From assembly GCA_963585895.1 (NCBI GenBank), contig OY757904.1, positions 726,907 through 790,906 of the forward strand: a stretch of 64,000 bases of DNA, given 5' to 3'. Positions within the stretch are counted from its first letter, which is position 1. Every line of letters begins with the position of its first letter. The position numbers and the translations under genes are program-made. The DNA comes from Sepioteuthis lessoniana (lineage: Eukaryota; Mollusca; Cephalopoda; Myopsida; Loliginidae). Below, piece by piece: positions 43,301 through 55,140 of the stretch. The notes beneath the pieces were generated by a model that was not told the origin of the DNA, did not search any database, and worked only from the letters and a program-made list of their open reading frames with translations.

Positions 43301-46300
43301 CCTGTATGAGGCTCAGAAAATCAGAGAAACGAGGAGAAACTAAGGTGATTCGGCTGCTTGAGGTGGCCCTGCATGAGGCTCAGAAATCAGAGAAGCGAGG
43401 AGAAACTAAGGTGATTCGGCTGCTTGAGGTGGCCCTGTATGAGGCTCAGAAAATCAGAGAAGCGAGGAGAAACTAAGGTGATTCGGCTGCTTGAGGTGGC
43501 CCTGTATGAGGCTCAGAAATCAGAGAAGCGAGGAGAAACTAAGGTGATTCGGCTGCTTGAGGTGGCCCTGCATGAGGCTCAGGAAATCAGAGGAACGTGG
43601 AGAAACTAAAGTGATTCGACTGCTTGAGGTGGCCCTGTATGAGGCTCAGGATATCAGAGAAACGAGGAGAAACTAAGGTGATTCGACTGCTTGAGGTGGC
43701 CCTGTATGAGGCTCAGTATATCATAGAAACGAGGAGAAACTAAGGTGATTCGACTGCTTGAGGTGGCCCTGTATGAGGCTCAGGATATCAGAGAAACGAG
43801 GAGAAACTAAGGTGATTCGACTGCTTGAAGAGGCCCTGTATGAGGCGCAGGATATCAGAGAAACGAGGAGAAACTAAGGTGATTCGACTGCTTGAGGTGG
43901 CCCTGTATGAGGCTAAGGAAATCAGAGAAGCGAGGAGAAACTAAGGTGATTCGACTGCTTGAGGTGGCCCTGTATGAGGCTCAGGAAATCAGAGAAACGA
44001 GGAGAAACTAAGGTGATTCGGCTGCTTGAGGTGGACCTGTATGAGACTCAGGAAATCAGAGAAACGAGAAGAAACTAAGATGATTTGACTGCTTGAGGTG
44101 GCCCTGTATGAGGCTCAGGATATCAGAGAAACGAGGAGAAACTAAGGTGATTCGACTGCTTGAGGTGGCCCTGTATGAGGCTCAGGATATCAGAGAAACG
44201 AGGAGAAACTAAGGTGATTCGACTGCTTGAGGTGGCCCTGTATGAGGCTCAGTATATCAGAGAAACGAGGAGAAACTAAGGTGATTCGACTGCTTGAGGT
44301 GGCCCTGTATGAGGCTCAGGATATCAGAGAAACGAGGAGAAACTAAGGTGATTCGACTGCTTGAGGTGTCCCTGTATGAGGCTAAGGAAATCAGAGAAGC
44401 GAGGAGAAACTAAGGTGATTTGACTGCTTGAGGTGGCCCTGTATGAGGCTCAGGATATCAGAGAAACGAGGAGAAACTAGGGTGATTCGGCTGCTTGAAG
44501 TGGCCCTCTATGAGGCTCAGAAAATCAGAGAAATGAGGAGAAACTAAGGTGATTCGGCTGCTTGAGGTGGCCCTCTATGAGGCTCAGGAAATCAGAGAAA
44601 CGAGGAGAAACTAAGGTGATTCGACTGCTTGAGGTGGCCCTGTATGAGACTCAGGAAATCAGAGAAACGAGGAGAAACTAAGGTGATTCGACTGCTTGAG
44701 GTGGCCCTGTATGAGGCTCAGGATATCAGAGAAACGAGGAGAAACTAAGGTGATTCGGCTGCTTGAGGTGGCCCTGTATGAGGCTCAGAAAATCAGAGAA
44801 ACGAGGAGAAACTAAGGTGATTCGGCTGCTTGAGGTGGCCCTGCATGAGGCTCAGAAATCAGAGAAGCGAGGAGAAACTATGGTGATTCGGCTGCTTGAG
44901 GTGGCCCTGTATGAGGCTCAGAAAATCAGAGAAGCGAGGAGAAACTAAGGTGATTCGGCTGCTTGAGGTGGCCCTGCATGAGGCTCAGAAATCAGAGAAG
45001 CGAGGAGAAACTAAGGTGATTCGGCTGCTTGAGGTGGCCCTGTATGAGGCTCAGGAAATCAGAGAAGCGAGGAGAAACTAAGGTGATTCGGCTGCTTGAG
45101 GTGGCCCTGTATGAGGCTCAGAAATCAGAGAAGCGAGGAGAAACTAAGGTGATTCGGCTGCTTGAGGTGGCCCTGCATGAGACAGGAAATCAGAGAAGCG
45201 AGGAGAAACTAAGGTGATTCGACTGCTTGAGGTGGCCCTGCATGAGGCTCAGGAAATCAGAGGAACGTGGAGAAATAAAAGTGATTCGACTGCTATGAGG
45301 TGGCCCTGTATGAGGCTCAGGATATCAGAGAAACGAGGAGAAACTAAGGTGATTCGACTGCTTGAAGTGGCCCTGTATGAGGCTCAGTATATCAGAGCAA
45401 CGAGGAGAAACTAAGGTGATTCGACTGCTTGAGGTGGCCCTGTATGAGGCTCAGGAAATCAGAGAAACGAGGAGAAACTAAGGTGATTCGACTGCTTGAG
45501 GTGGCCCTGCATGAGGCTCAGGAAATCAGAGAAACGAGGAGAAACTAAGGTGATTCGACTGCTTGAGGTGGCCCTGTATGAGGCTCAGGAAATCAGAGAA
45601 ACGAGGAGAAACTAAGGTAATTCGACTGCTTGAGGTGGCCCTGTATGAGGCTCAGGAAATCAGAGAAACGAGGAGAAACTAAGGTGATTCGACTGCTTGA
45701 AGAGGCCCTGTATGAGGCTCAGGATATCAGAGAAACGAGGAGAAACTAAGGTGATTCGACTGCTTGAGGTGGCCCTGTATGAGGCTCAGAAATCAGAGAA
45801 GCGAGGAGAAACTAAGGTGATTCGGCTGCTTGAGGTGGCCCTGCATGAGACAGGAAATCAGAGAAGCGAGGAGAAACTAAGGTGATTCGACTGCTTGAGG
45901 TGGCCCTGCATGAGGCTCAGGAAATCAGAGGAACGTGGAGAAACTAAAGTGATTCGATTGCTTGAGGTGGCCCTGTATGAGGCTCAGGATATCAGAGAAA
46001 CGAGGAGAAACTAAGGTGATTCGACTGCTTGAGGTGGCCCTGTATGAGGCTCAGTATATCAGAGCACCGAGGAGAAACTAAGGTGATTCGACTGCTTGAG
46101 GTGGCCCTGTATGAGGCTCAGGAAATCAGAGAAACGAGGAGAAACTAAGGTGATTCGACTGCTTGAGGTGGCCCTGTATGAGGCTCAGGAAATCAGAGAA
46201 ACGAGGAGAAACTAAGGTGATTCGACTGCTTGAGGTGGCCCTGTATGAGGCTCAGGAAATCAGAGAAACGAGGAGAAACTAAGGTGATTCGACTGCTTGA

Positions 46301-47476
46301 GGTGGCCCTGTATGAGGCTCAGGAAATCAGAGAAACGAGGAGAAACTAAGGTGATTCGACTGCTTGAAGAGGCCCTGTATGAGACTCAGGAAATCAGAGA
46401 AGCGAGGAGAAACTAAGATGATTTCGACTGCTTGAGGTGGCCCTGTATGAGGCTCAGGAAATCAGAGTAGCGAAGAGAAACTAAGGTGATTCGACTGCTT
46501 GAGGTGGCCCTGTATGAGGCTCAGGAAATCAGAGAAACGAGGAGAAACTAAGGTGATTCGACTGCTTGAAGAGGCCCTGTATGAGACTCAGGAAATCAGA
46601 GAAGCGAGGAGAAACTAAGATGATTCGACTGCTTGAGGTGGCCCTGTATGAGGCTCAGGAAATCAGAGAAACGAGGAGAAACTAAGGTGATTCGACTGCT
46701 TGAGGTGGCCCTGTATGAGGCTCAGGAAATCAGAGAAACGAGGAGAAACTAAGGTGATTCGACTGCTTGAGGAGGCCCTGTATGAGACTCAGGAAATTAG
46801 AGAAGCGAGGAGAAACTAAGGTGATTCGACTGCTTGAAGAGGCCCTGTATGAGACTCAGGAAATCAGAGAAGCGAGGAGAAACTAAGATGATTCGACTGC
46901 TTGAGGTGGCCCTGTATGAGGCTCAGGAAATCAGAGTAGCGAAGAGAAACTAAGGTGATTCAACTGCTTGAGGTGGCCCTGTATGAGGCTCAGTATATCA
47001 GAGAAACGAGGAGAAACTAAGGTGATTCGACTGCTTGAGGTGGCCCTGTATGAGGCTCAGGAAATCAGAGAAACGAGGAGAAACCTAGGTGATTCGACTG
47101 CTTGAAGAGGCCCTGTATGAGGCTCAGGATATCAGAGAAACGAGGAGAAACTAAGGTGATTCGACTGCTTGAGGTGGCCCTGTATGAGGCTCAGGAAATC
47201 AGAAGCGAGGAGAAACTAAGGTGATTCGACTGCTTGAGGTGGCCCTGTATGAGGCTCAGGATATCAGAGAATCGAGGAGAAACTAAGGTGATTCGACTGC
47301 TTGAGGAGGCCCTGTATGAGGCTCAGGAAATCAGAGAAACGAGGAGAAACTAAGGTGATTCGGCTGCTTGATGTGGCCCTGTATGAGGCTAAGGAAATCA
47401 GAGAAGCGAGGAGAAACTAAGGTTATTCGACTGCTTGAGGTGGCCCTGTATGAGGCTCAGGAAATCAGAGAACTAA
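40317..47476 (+). repeat. 67-bp tandem repeat array, about 107 copies (7.2 kb)
   Basis: The unit can be read from GTGATTCGACTGCTTGAGGT through GGCCCTGTATGAGGCTCAGG and AAATCAGAGA to AGCGAGGAGAAACTAAG, 67 bp. Copies differ at a few recurrent sites: CGACTG/CGGCTG, GAGGTGG/GAAGAGG, GTATGAG/GCATGAG, GGAAATC/GGATATC, AGCGAGG/AACGAGG. Length variants are 66 bp (single-base loss in CTCAGAAATC) and 64 bp (ATGAGACAGGAAATC). The unit is about half GC, far above its surroundings, and purine-rich on the + strand, with about two CpG per unit. In the 67-bp phase each unit encodes 21 residues (VIRLLEVALYEAQEI...) and a TAA. The many 60-residue open frames arise only where a 66-bp unit shifts the stop out of frame. 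No spacers, so not a CRISPR-type array; not a recognised gene. Confidence 0.97.
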
Positions 47477-48480
47477 GGGGAAGCGTTTCACAGAAGATTG
47501 ATACAGTTGGTACCTATGTTTATGCAAACTCAGCTATGTCCGACTCCTTCTTTCATTCAACCCATACAGACATTTCGAGTAACAAAAGGAAAAGAAAAGA
47601 AGCGTTTCCCTTTTTTTTATACATCAGTTTTGTTCTCTTTCTCTTTATACAACATTTGGCTAATTGCGTAATATCCGTAATTTCCGTGTTCTCATTAATC
47701 TCAATCAAAAATGCAACAAGTTGCTTGATTTTGTGCTTCAGTCGTCTTTCAAATATCCATAAAGATCTCAAATCCTATCTGCCACCGTGTGATTCTCTCC
47801 AATCTAATGTTTGTAAAAGTCTGTCACTTCTCAGAGCGTACAATTTCTGTAGCCTTCAGTATGCATGTTTTCACTAACTCACCCTCACAGTACATCTGTA
47901 AGACTAATGATATTTCTCTAGCAACGAGGTAGCTAGCTTTTACTCCTACCTGGCTGATATCTCGAATTTGGATAGAAGCGAACTGTTCTTCAGATCCACT
48001 AACAATACATTTAACTTCCCTTTCCTCGTTTATCCTGACAAATTATTATATTTGTTGACATAATGAGTCTCATAATGGCACCGAATGATATATTCTTTGA
48101 GCACTGAAACCTACAAATACAACAAACACTCAGGTTTTCAATTCATCTCTTTGAATAAATAAGAAAAGGACTACTTGAAATAATCTGTGTCCACTTTTCT
48201 CCTTTTTGACGCCGACATTTTTGGTTTGGTAAAACAGAGCGAAGTGTTGATCTACATAAAAAAAGAAAAGAAAACATGTCGTTAGTTTTTGAATAAAAAA
48301 TATTCCAATATTTAAACAAATCTTTAAATAATATAAGAGAGTTTTCATTTAGAAATTGAATCATTAGAACTATCATCAGTCATAATCAACATTCACAATA
48401 TGCATGGTGAGTCAAAAAACGTTGATTTTTAGGGAAAATATATCACAAGAAACAGCCAAATAAAATCAGACAATAAAACA
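47477..48480. other. Flank right of the array, no gene recognised
   Basis: The open frame that leaves the array runs to 47877 but has no recognisable domain. A terminal-repeat-like GTGAGTCAAAAAACGTTG at 48410-48427 may be the end of the transposon at 48.5 kb. Confidence 0.5.
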
Positions 48481-49140
48481 AATTCGAACTGAATACCTTC
48501 TTGTTCGATAAAAAGGGGGCATCGATGAACAAAGGAGCTTTCCGATAAGTGTCATGGGTAAAAACTCCAATTTTCTCTCGGATGAAGGTAACCCTCTCTG
48601 GTGTTCTTCGGACGTTGAACATACATTGAGTTTCTTAAAGCGCCCAACAGAAAGAAATCGCGAACACTGAGGTCTGCGGATCGTGTTGGCAATTCGACTG
48701 GTTCTCATTAGCCGAGCCATCAGTTTGATAGATGTTCATCGATGATGGCGTAGGCTGCAGTGCTGTAGAACGGACTGGTCCCATCTTGTCAATCAATTTG
48801 TCTCTGACGTTAAGGAGCGACGAAGACGTTGGTATTGAAGAGTTCGTTGCTATGATTTGATGCACACGACACCAATTTGTTGTATTTGCCCGGGAGAGAC
48901 AAGGGTCAGTGAGGCGACCCTTTTTGCATAAGGTTTCACTCGTTGTATTCGAAGGTAAAACGTGTGCGCAAGTGCAGAGAGTTGAAATTTCAAAGATGTT
49001 TCATGCCCGAAGGAGAAACGTCGGCATGAAAACTCATACTTGGCATAACCAATACAACACATCTTGTGAGAATACACTAAACACGAAAACAAAAAAGATT
49101 TGTTGCTGTAGTCAACAACATTACCATCTTTATAATTAAA
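48481..49140 (-). mobile_element. Degenerate DDE transposase (IS630/Tc1/mariner-like), C-terminal part
   Basis: Minus strand, frame mixed with stops: QDGTSPFYSTAAYAIIDEHL then SN.WLG.EPVELPTRSADL and SVRDFFLLGALRNSMYVQRP, at about 48800 down to 48600. This matches the layout QQDGAPPHY...YLDE.F..RWIGR.GP..WP.RSPDLTPLDFFLWG.LK of an arthropod/mollusc DDE family, giving two of the three catalytic Asp positions. The minus-strand open frames 48466-48720, 48635-48865 and 48850-49092 are in other frames and are not the protein. Confidence 0.65.
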
Positions 49141-49824
49141 AAAAAGTTTTTGGTGAATTTCATTTCTTTTTGCACTAGTAACTTAAATTTATTTTTGATA
49201 TACATAAAAAGTTGTGATGTTGCTCTTTTATAAGATTCATGAAGGTTGATCAGGTTAGTTTTTTGTTGGCTGAATAACTAGGTAAAATTATATATTTGGT
49301 GTCTCTTAACAGCCTGTATTTGTAGGTGGGCAGTTATATACCAATGTAAAAACTATAATTTCTGCTGAATGTAATACAACAATCACATTTTGAGGTTTAG
49401 TTTGGCACTCTTCTGTTTCCGTATTTTCATGTTTTCCTTGAGAATTTCATGAGCATTTGCATCATTTATATGATAGGAACATCATATTTACCTTTTATAT
49501 TAATTTCCACCTTAATGAAGAACACATGTATTGCAAAATCAGCTCCAATTACAAAAGACGGACTAATTTTTTGGATATAGGGATATGATGATACGATATA
49601 TAATGTGTCTCTTGCTGCCTAAGAATATTCCAGTAATTTCTACCAAAAAAGTTTAATTTCTCCTCTTGATAATCAATGCTATGGAATTTCTTCTGCAATA
49701 TTTTGATTCAAAGTACTTTTATTGGCAGAATTCTTCAATTGAATTTTTCGGGAATCCGGTAACTCTCTAGGGGGAGTTGATGAAGATAAATATGAGGAAA
49801 TGTTTGTTAAAATTCTAAAGACTG

Positions 49825-49891
<67 letters not shown>

Positions 49892-51340
49892 TATGCTTTC
49901 TTAAGCCTAACAGTAATCGTTGTATCTGTTATCGAATGCTGATTTTCCTCTTTTTAGGTCTTCAGCTCGAAAATGCAGTTTACATATCTAAAAAAATTAC
50001 GATAAAATAAGTGGAGGTTCCCATTATTTTTTTTGAAAATTTCATTTAAAAGTCCTTTCATGTTTTTTATTGAAAATTTCATTAAAATTGATTCAATAAT
50101 AAATTTTATTGGTGCAGTAAAATTCACAAAGACAAAATTCAAAATCTTTTGGAAACAGTAAACATGCTGGCAAAATCAAATGTAAACTGAACAATCAAAT
50201 TCTAAGTTTTTATATTTGTGGATGTTTTTATGGAACATTTTTTTACAAAAAAAAAAAATTTTCAAACATTTGTTTTTCAAATTTTTATTAAAAATTGCTC
50301 ATAAAATATTTTCTTTGAGTATTTGTGTAAAAAAAATCATTAAAAATAATAAAAAGAAAGTTTTTTTTAGCTTTTAAAAATTTTGCTAATGAAAAAAAAA
50401 GTCTTTTGAAAAAATTGACGGAATCGAAAAGTAAAAAAAACATATTTTTAATCTCAATTTTAATTCAATTTTGTTTTGTTTTTATAATTTTCTCTTTTTT
50501 TTTCTTACAAATCAAAACCAACATTTATACAATAAAATTATTTTTTAAAATCTAGATGTGCTGAGACATTCGTGTTTATTCAACTGTAATCTAATCTACA
50601 GATTTAAAAGAATTAATATTTTTATTAGTGGAGGCCACTTCTTTTGTGTGTCAATGTGTCATGAATTACAAATTCACGAAATTAATATCTTCCAGCTATT
50701 TACAAATAATATACAAGATAATAATTCTCTTTGTTATGATTATTTTGGGTAAAATTTTCCCTTTTCCATGTGTCGGATAAGTGCTTGTCCTTTGGAAACA
50801 ATCACACGCTAACTTTTGGCCCATCTTTATAATTTCCTTTGCATTCTGAGACAACACATCTATACGGTATATTTTTGCTCAATTATTTCAGTTCTAATAT
50901 TTACTAAAAAAATTATAAAATGAATAGTCAAGCAAAACAAGGCAATAGGCCGTTCTGTATTTTAACAACATATAGTGATGTCAGCCCACCGAACAGATCT
51001 TTTGTGAAAATGGGATCGATTGGGCTTTGATATCGACCACTTGAAGGTTTGTCTTTGTATATTTGTCATATCGGATTACCATCACTCACCGCCACAATTA
51101 ATTTAGGGTGAGCAACACAATTCGGACACTTGTAGATGAGGAAATGTATTATGGGTTTATATTTCTTAAAACAATTTGCAACGAATTAACAACATATTTA
51201 TTGTCTGAGCAAAACATAATGGAATGAATACAGGAATGACATGAAGTATCAAAAGAAAAATACATTAAAGAGAAAAAGTCCTATTATGCAGTTAAAGAGT
51301 ATTTTTGTATAAGTTGAGAGGCGTTGGTAAAATGGAAGTA
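49141..51340. other. AT-rich DNA, no gene seen
   Basis: Contains an (ATC)n microsatellite and many A/T homopolymers. No coding similarity was seen. Confidence 0.55.
49825..49890. repeat. (CAT)n microsatellite
   Basis: About 21 uninterrupted trinucleotide units. Confidence 0.97.
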
Positions 51341-51464
51341 GTTGTGTAATGACTTACTTCAAAGCATGTTACCGTATATGGTATGACACGAAGTTTGTTG
51401 GGTCGAAAGACCCTCTGTCGAGCAACGCACACACTTGTGCGTGTTTCTTGTCGTTGAGGCCAGA

Positions 51465-51496
<32 letters not shown>

Positions 51497-51721
51497 TTGT
51501 ATCCTAAGAAAAGGTTACTGAATGAGACATAACCAAAACCGAGGTTGAAAATGAAATGGAAATCTTCATTACATTAAAAAAATACAATACTCGCCAGCGG
51601 CGTGAAGAAGGTAACCTACAGTTAGTGGTAACCTACTTAGCATATTATCTCTTCTTACTATAGTATCCAACGTATTTATGAGGATTGGGACATACCCATT
51701 AATGTTCATACGGTATATGAC

Positions 51722-51793
<72 letters not shown>

Positions 51794-52204
51794 ACTGTTT
51801 TTCCACCTCGTCAGGATTCGACACAATACCGTTTTATTGTGAGGAGCCTCGCACGAATCAAGACTCGTACGTGGCAATTACAAAAAGAAAAAAAAAAAAA
51901 AAAAAGAATGCTCGATATCGTCGTCATTCCTCCTTTGGGGCAACCCAGGTGTTGAGCAGTAAGCTCGGTCCTGCCAAGCAGGTATTGCTCGGAGTAAGGC
52001 CCCTTGGAACCAAGCCAATATTATTTATTCACCTGTCCAGCACTGTCCTCGGCGAGAACGAAGAGAGCTAGTTTCGACTTAACCGCGCCATTTTATATGC
52101 TACTTTGGTTACACCACCTAGCGACCATAAGAAGAACTATTTGGAAGGCAAGGGATGTAATCCCAAGAAATTTAGGTGTTTGTGTTAGAGCCACCCGAAA
52201 ATAG
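51341..52204. other. CpG-richer unclassified segment with (GA)n tracts
   Basis: Less AT-rich than its surroundings. Two (GA)n tracts (51471-51496 and 51727-51787), and the phrase 'agaacgaagagag' occurs before the first and again near 52054. It could be an LTR or a promoter/5' exon; neither a TATA nor clear LTR borders can be fixed. The open frames 51871-52071 and 52004-52204 have no family features. Confidence 0.4.
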
Positions 52205-52452
52205 CATGCGATTAATATTAAGTTGTAATATTTTAAAGAGTTATAAAGATATTTCTAAATAACTTTAAATTTATTATATTAATTAAAAAAATTACTTGTT
52301 AGGTTCATTAGAAGCACGTTTATGGTAAATAAAGACAATCTGTATATTTTATTCCGACCTTTACTGATATTGAAAGTAGAGGTTCTCTAACAAAATAGAA
52401 AAACAAAGGGAAGTTTGTTATGACGTTTATTTATTTATTTATCAATTTATCA

Positions 52453-52512
52453 AAATAGTTTGTTTCCTTTTCAGTAATATTAAATGATTACTGAAAAGGA
52501 AACAAACTATTT
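52453..52512. repeat. Perfect 26-bp inverted repeat with 8-nt loop
   Basis: Arms 52453-52478 and 52487-52512 are exact reverse complements (core GTTTCCTTTTCAGTAAT). TTTA-rich sequence continues the symmetry loosely on both sides. Confidence 0.93.
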
Positions 52513-52735
52513 CAATAAATAAATAATGTATCTATCACACACTTGTGAAAACAAAGAAAGAAACAAAAAACAAAAACAAAACAAAAAACAACAACTGACA
52601 ATCTAAAAACAAAAAAGGAAAACGAAAAATGAAATAAATAAATAAAATCACAAACAACAGTCTATATGTGATTTGTTCAGTTCGATCTGTTCGATAGTTT
52701 TGTGTATCTGTATTGTCTGGACACACTCGAACATT

Positions 52736-52736
<1 letters not shown>

Positions 52737-52766
<30 letters not shown>

Positions 52767-52790
52767 AAGAAGAAGAAGAAGAAGAAGAAG
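52737..52790. repeat. (GAA)n microsatellite
   Basis: About 18 trinucleotide units. Open frames crossing it (poly-Lys or poly-Leu) are artefacts. Confidence 0.97.
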
Positions 52791-53044
52791 ACATATGAAA
52801 ATGCACGATTGAAAATTGAAAAGCTTCAGCAGATCGCATGCCTTGTTGAGAAAAAGAAATGTTTTCTTGAATCTTTTGAGTCTATTTTCAGATCCATTCA
52901 CCATTTTCCTCTGCACACGGGACGAGATTTACTTTTGTTGTTGTTGATGTTGTTTGCTATCATTTCCCATCGGTAATCAATCATCAATTGATCAATTTAA
53001 ATTTCCGGCATGCCAGATGAGGAGCGAAGAATTAAGAAAGTAGA

Positions 53045-53091
<47 letters not shown>
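53045..53091. repeat. (AAT)n microsatellite
   Basis: About 16 uninterrupted trinucleotide units. Confidence 0.97.
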
Positions 53092-53092
<1 letters not shown>

Positions 53093-53366
53093 CTGTTTAC
53101 TGGCAAATTTTATTCATTTAACACAAAAATGGTTATGACAAAAAATAACAATATATGAATAATAAAATTTAAATTTGATTTTGTCCTTGAAGATTAGTTT
53201 TTTTTTGTAATATTTGCCATTAAAATAAATAAATATGAAACAAAATAGATGCATTCCTTGAATTGCGTCAAACAAAAAGAAAAGAAAAAATACATTGTCT
53301 AAATTTCTGAGTTGAGGAGTTGTTGGTATTTTCATTATTTTCATTGTTCTCATCTTGTTATACTCA

Positions 53367-53486
53367 CAGTGTTTCGGCTGCTGTACTCTTCAGCCTTATA
53401 AATAAAGGATTCAGTTAAAAATTCCTTGAAAATTGTCGACTACGAAAAACGAAGAAGGCTGGTGAGTACAGCGACTGAAACGTTGT
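53367..53486. repeat. Imperfect inverted repeat, about 31-bp arms
   Basis: The left arm (GTTTCGGCTGCTGTACTC... AGCCTT) pairs with the right arm (AAGGCTGGTGAGTACAGCGA... GAAAC) with a few mismatches and a spacer of about 57 bp. Foldback-like, no coding content. Confidence 0.7.
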
Positions 53487-53721
53487 TAGTATTGCAACCA
53501 AAATGAGAACAATCGTCCGAATCGTATAAATACATATAAATAAATATATTGATGGAAATTAAAACACCTTACAAAATTGTTCAATATTTTTGTAAATATC
53601 TAAGGTTAGACAAGTTTTTGCAATGTGTGAATCTTAGCTATCAGATATATACTATTAAAATCCTATCAACGCGTTTTCAGGCTTTTTGAGAGCAAAATTG
53701 ACTTTTGAAGGTTTGTATGAA

Positions 53722-53724
<3 letters not shown>

Positions 53725-53758
<34 letters not shown>
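53725..53758. repeat. (CT)n microsatellite
   Basis: Uninterrupted CT run. Confidence 0.95.
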
Positions 53759-53761
<3 letters not shown>

Positions 53762-53769
53762 CAACACAT

Positions 53770-54900
53770 AGAAAGTGTCACTTCTTGTCTGTTTTTCTTC
53801 TTTTTTATCGCATTAAATACTTAACTAACGAAAAAAATCACTGATAATCTTTACATAAGATATTTTCATCCAATGAAATGGAAAGGTATATTTGAAAATG
53901 GGTGTTCTATCCGATTCGGGAAGGTGTTGTCTGGCGAGTAGATCAGCTGAACCATAACGTATTTAGTATCACCCAAGGGTACATGTATTGTTATCAGGAT
54001 TTTGATGACTGAATTTAAGATTTGTTTTCAATAGAAATAGTCAGCGATCGTGTGTGAATATTATTTAAAAACAGGTACTTGGAAATCATTTTCATGTCCT
54101 CCATACACGAAGAGAAAATATTGCATTATCTTGTCACACTTTTCCAGATTGATTCAGTTTTTGAACTTCAAAAGAACAAAGCCCGCACTATTATAGAATA
54201 ACCCCCATTTCACCGCACAACCTCCTCTGCCCCGACAAAACATATTCACGCATTTCATAAATGCAATGACTTGTGTCGAACAGTGTCGTGTATAGTAAAT
54301 GTTTGTGTAGGTCTTGTGGCACTGGAATCGCGAAGTTGATTCCCTTTCCATGCATCTTCAGTGTCGAAATCTTTAAGGTGTGGGGAGAGTATGTAATTTG
54401 GTTATTTTAGTAAATTGCTCTCTAAATTATTCCCACCACAAATACAACACAAAACTTTACAATCGCGCAAAAGAAATGGAATAGAACACAACGAACATTA
54501 AACAACAAACAATTTAATAAGCATAGAACTGAATATGAAAACAAATAAAATACATGATGTGTAAATGGCCTTTTGGAAAATAAAGTTTGACAAGAAGAAA
54601 ATAAATTTGTTTAAAGATGCATGTATGTTCATGTTAACGAAGTCCGTAAATAAGTCGTTCTTACTTACATTAAGTTTATAGCGACAGCGTATCGCGTTGA
54701 TGAAAGAAAGTTTGTCGGGTTTTTCTTTTGAATATAATTCTAGGCCATTTGAAGAGAGTTCATGAACTTTAGTTGAGGAAGGAAAGGAATTTGTCGGAAT
54801 GTATCGGCTACTGCTTTACTGGCTTAGTGGCTTGTCTTCATCTATGTCTTCGTTTGTGTGTAAGCTTATGTCTTGTGTGTATGGCTCCCTAACTCTGTGT
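53770..54900. other. No gene recognised
   Basis: AT-rich. The open frame 54799-55005 ends in a polypyrimidine-like stretch and CCTACAG but has no recognisable protein similarity. Confidence 0.5.
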
Positions 54901-55028
54901 TATTCATATCCTACAGGTGGATCAAAGAATCGTCCTAAAATTTTGGCACGTAGACATTTATTGACCAATCAGATTTGTATTTTACTATTTTATTTTCGAG
55001 CTTAAATATTTTCTGTTAGTTCACTTCC

Positions 55029-55140
55029 GATCCTAATTTTCTAGAATGTTCTATTCTATGTTTTTAGCTGATTGGTTGAAAAATATAAAAATGTAATTTA
55101 AATGCTAATGCGGTTTTGATCCTAAATTTCTAGAATGTTC
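55029..55140 (+). promoter_or_regulatory. Two perfect heat-shock elements in an 89-bp tandem repeat, with CCAAT boxes
   Basis: TTCTAGAATGTTC occurs at 55039-55051 and 55128-55140, each a perfect nTTCnnGAAnnTTCn trimer. The surrounding 'gatcctaa.tttctagaatg' and 'tatgttttta' are shared, so the element lies in an 89-bp tandem duplication. CCAAT occurs at 54965-54969 and its complement at 55071-55075. HSF binding is known for such trimers; function here is inference because no adjacent coding gene was found. Confidence 0.45.

Noticed and set aside
41288-45885. Family of small genes encoding 61-83 residue MRWPCMRL... proteins
   Set aside because: These frames arise mechanically where a 66-bp unit shifts the periodic TAA; starts and stops follow the tandem repeat, not gene signals.
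40317-47476. CRISPR-like array
   Set aside because: Repeats are directly contiguous with no spacers, and the setting is a eukaryotic genome with spliced genes.
47368-47877. 169-residue ORF leaving the array
   Set aside because: It begins inside the repeat and continues into hydrophobic, compositionally random sequence with no recognisable domain.
51871-52204. Two overlapping ORFs in the CpG-richer segment
   Set aside because: They overlap in different frames, start in a poly(A)-rich tract and show no family features.
52713-52976. Lysine-rich protein ORF
   Set aside because: Translation of a (GAA)n microsatellite.
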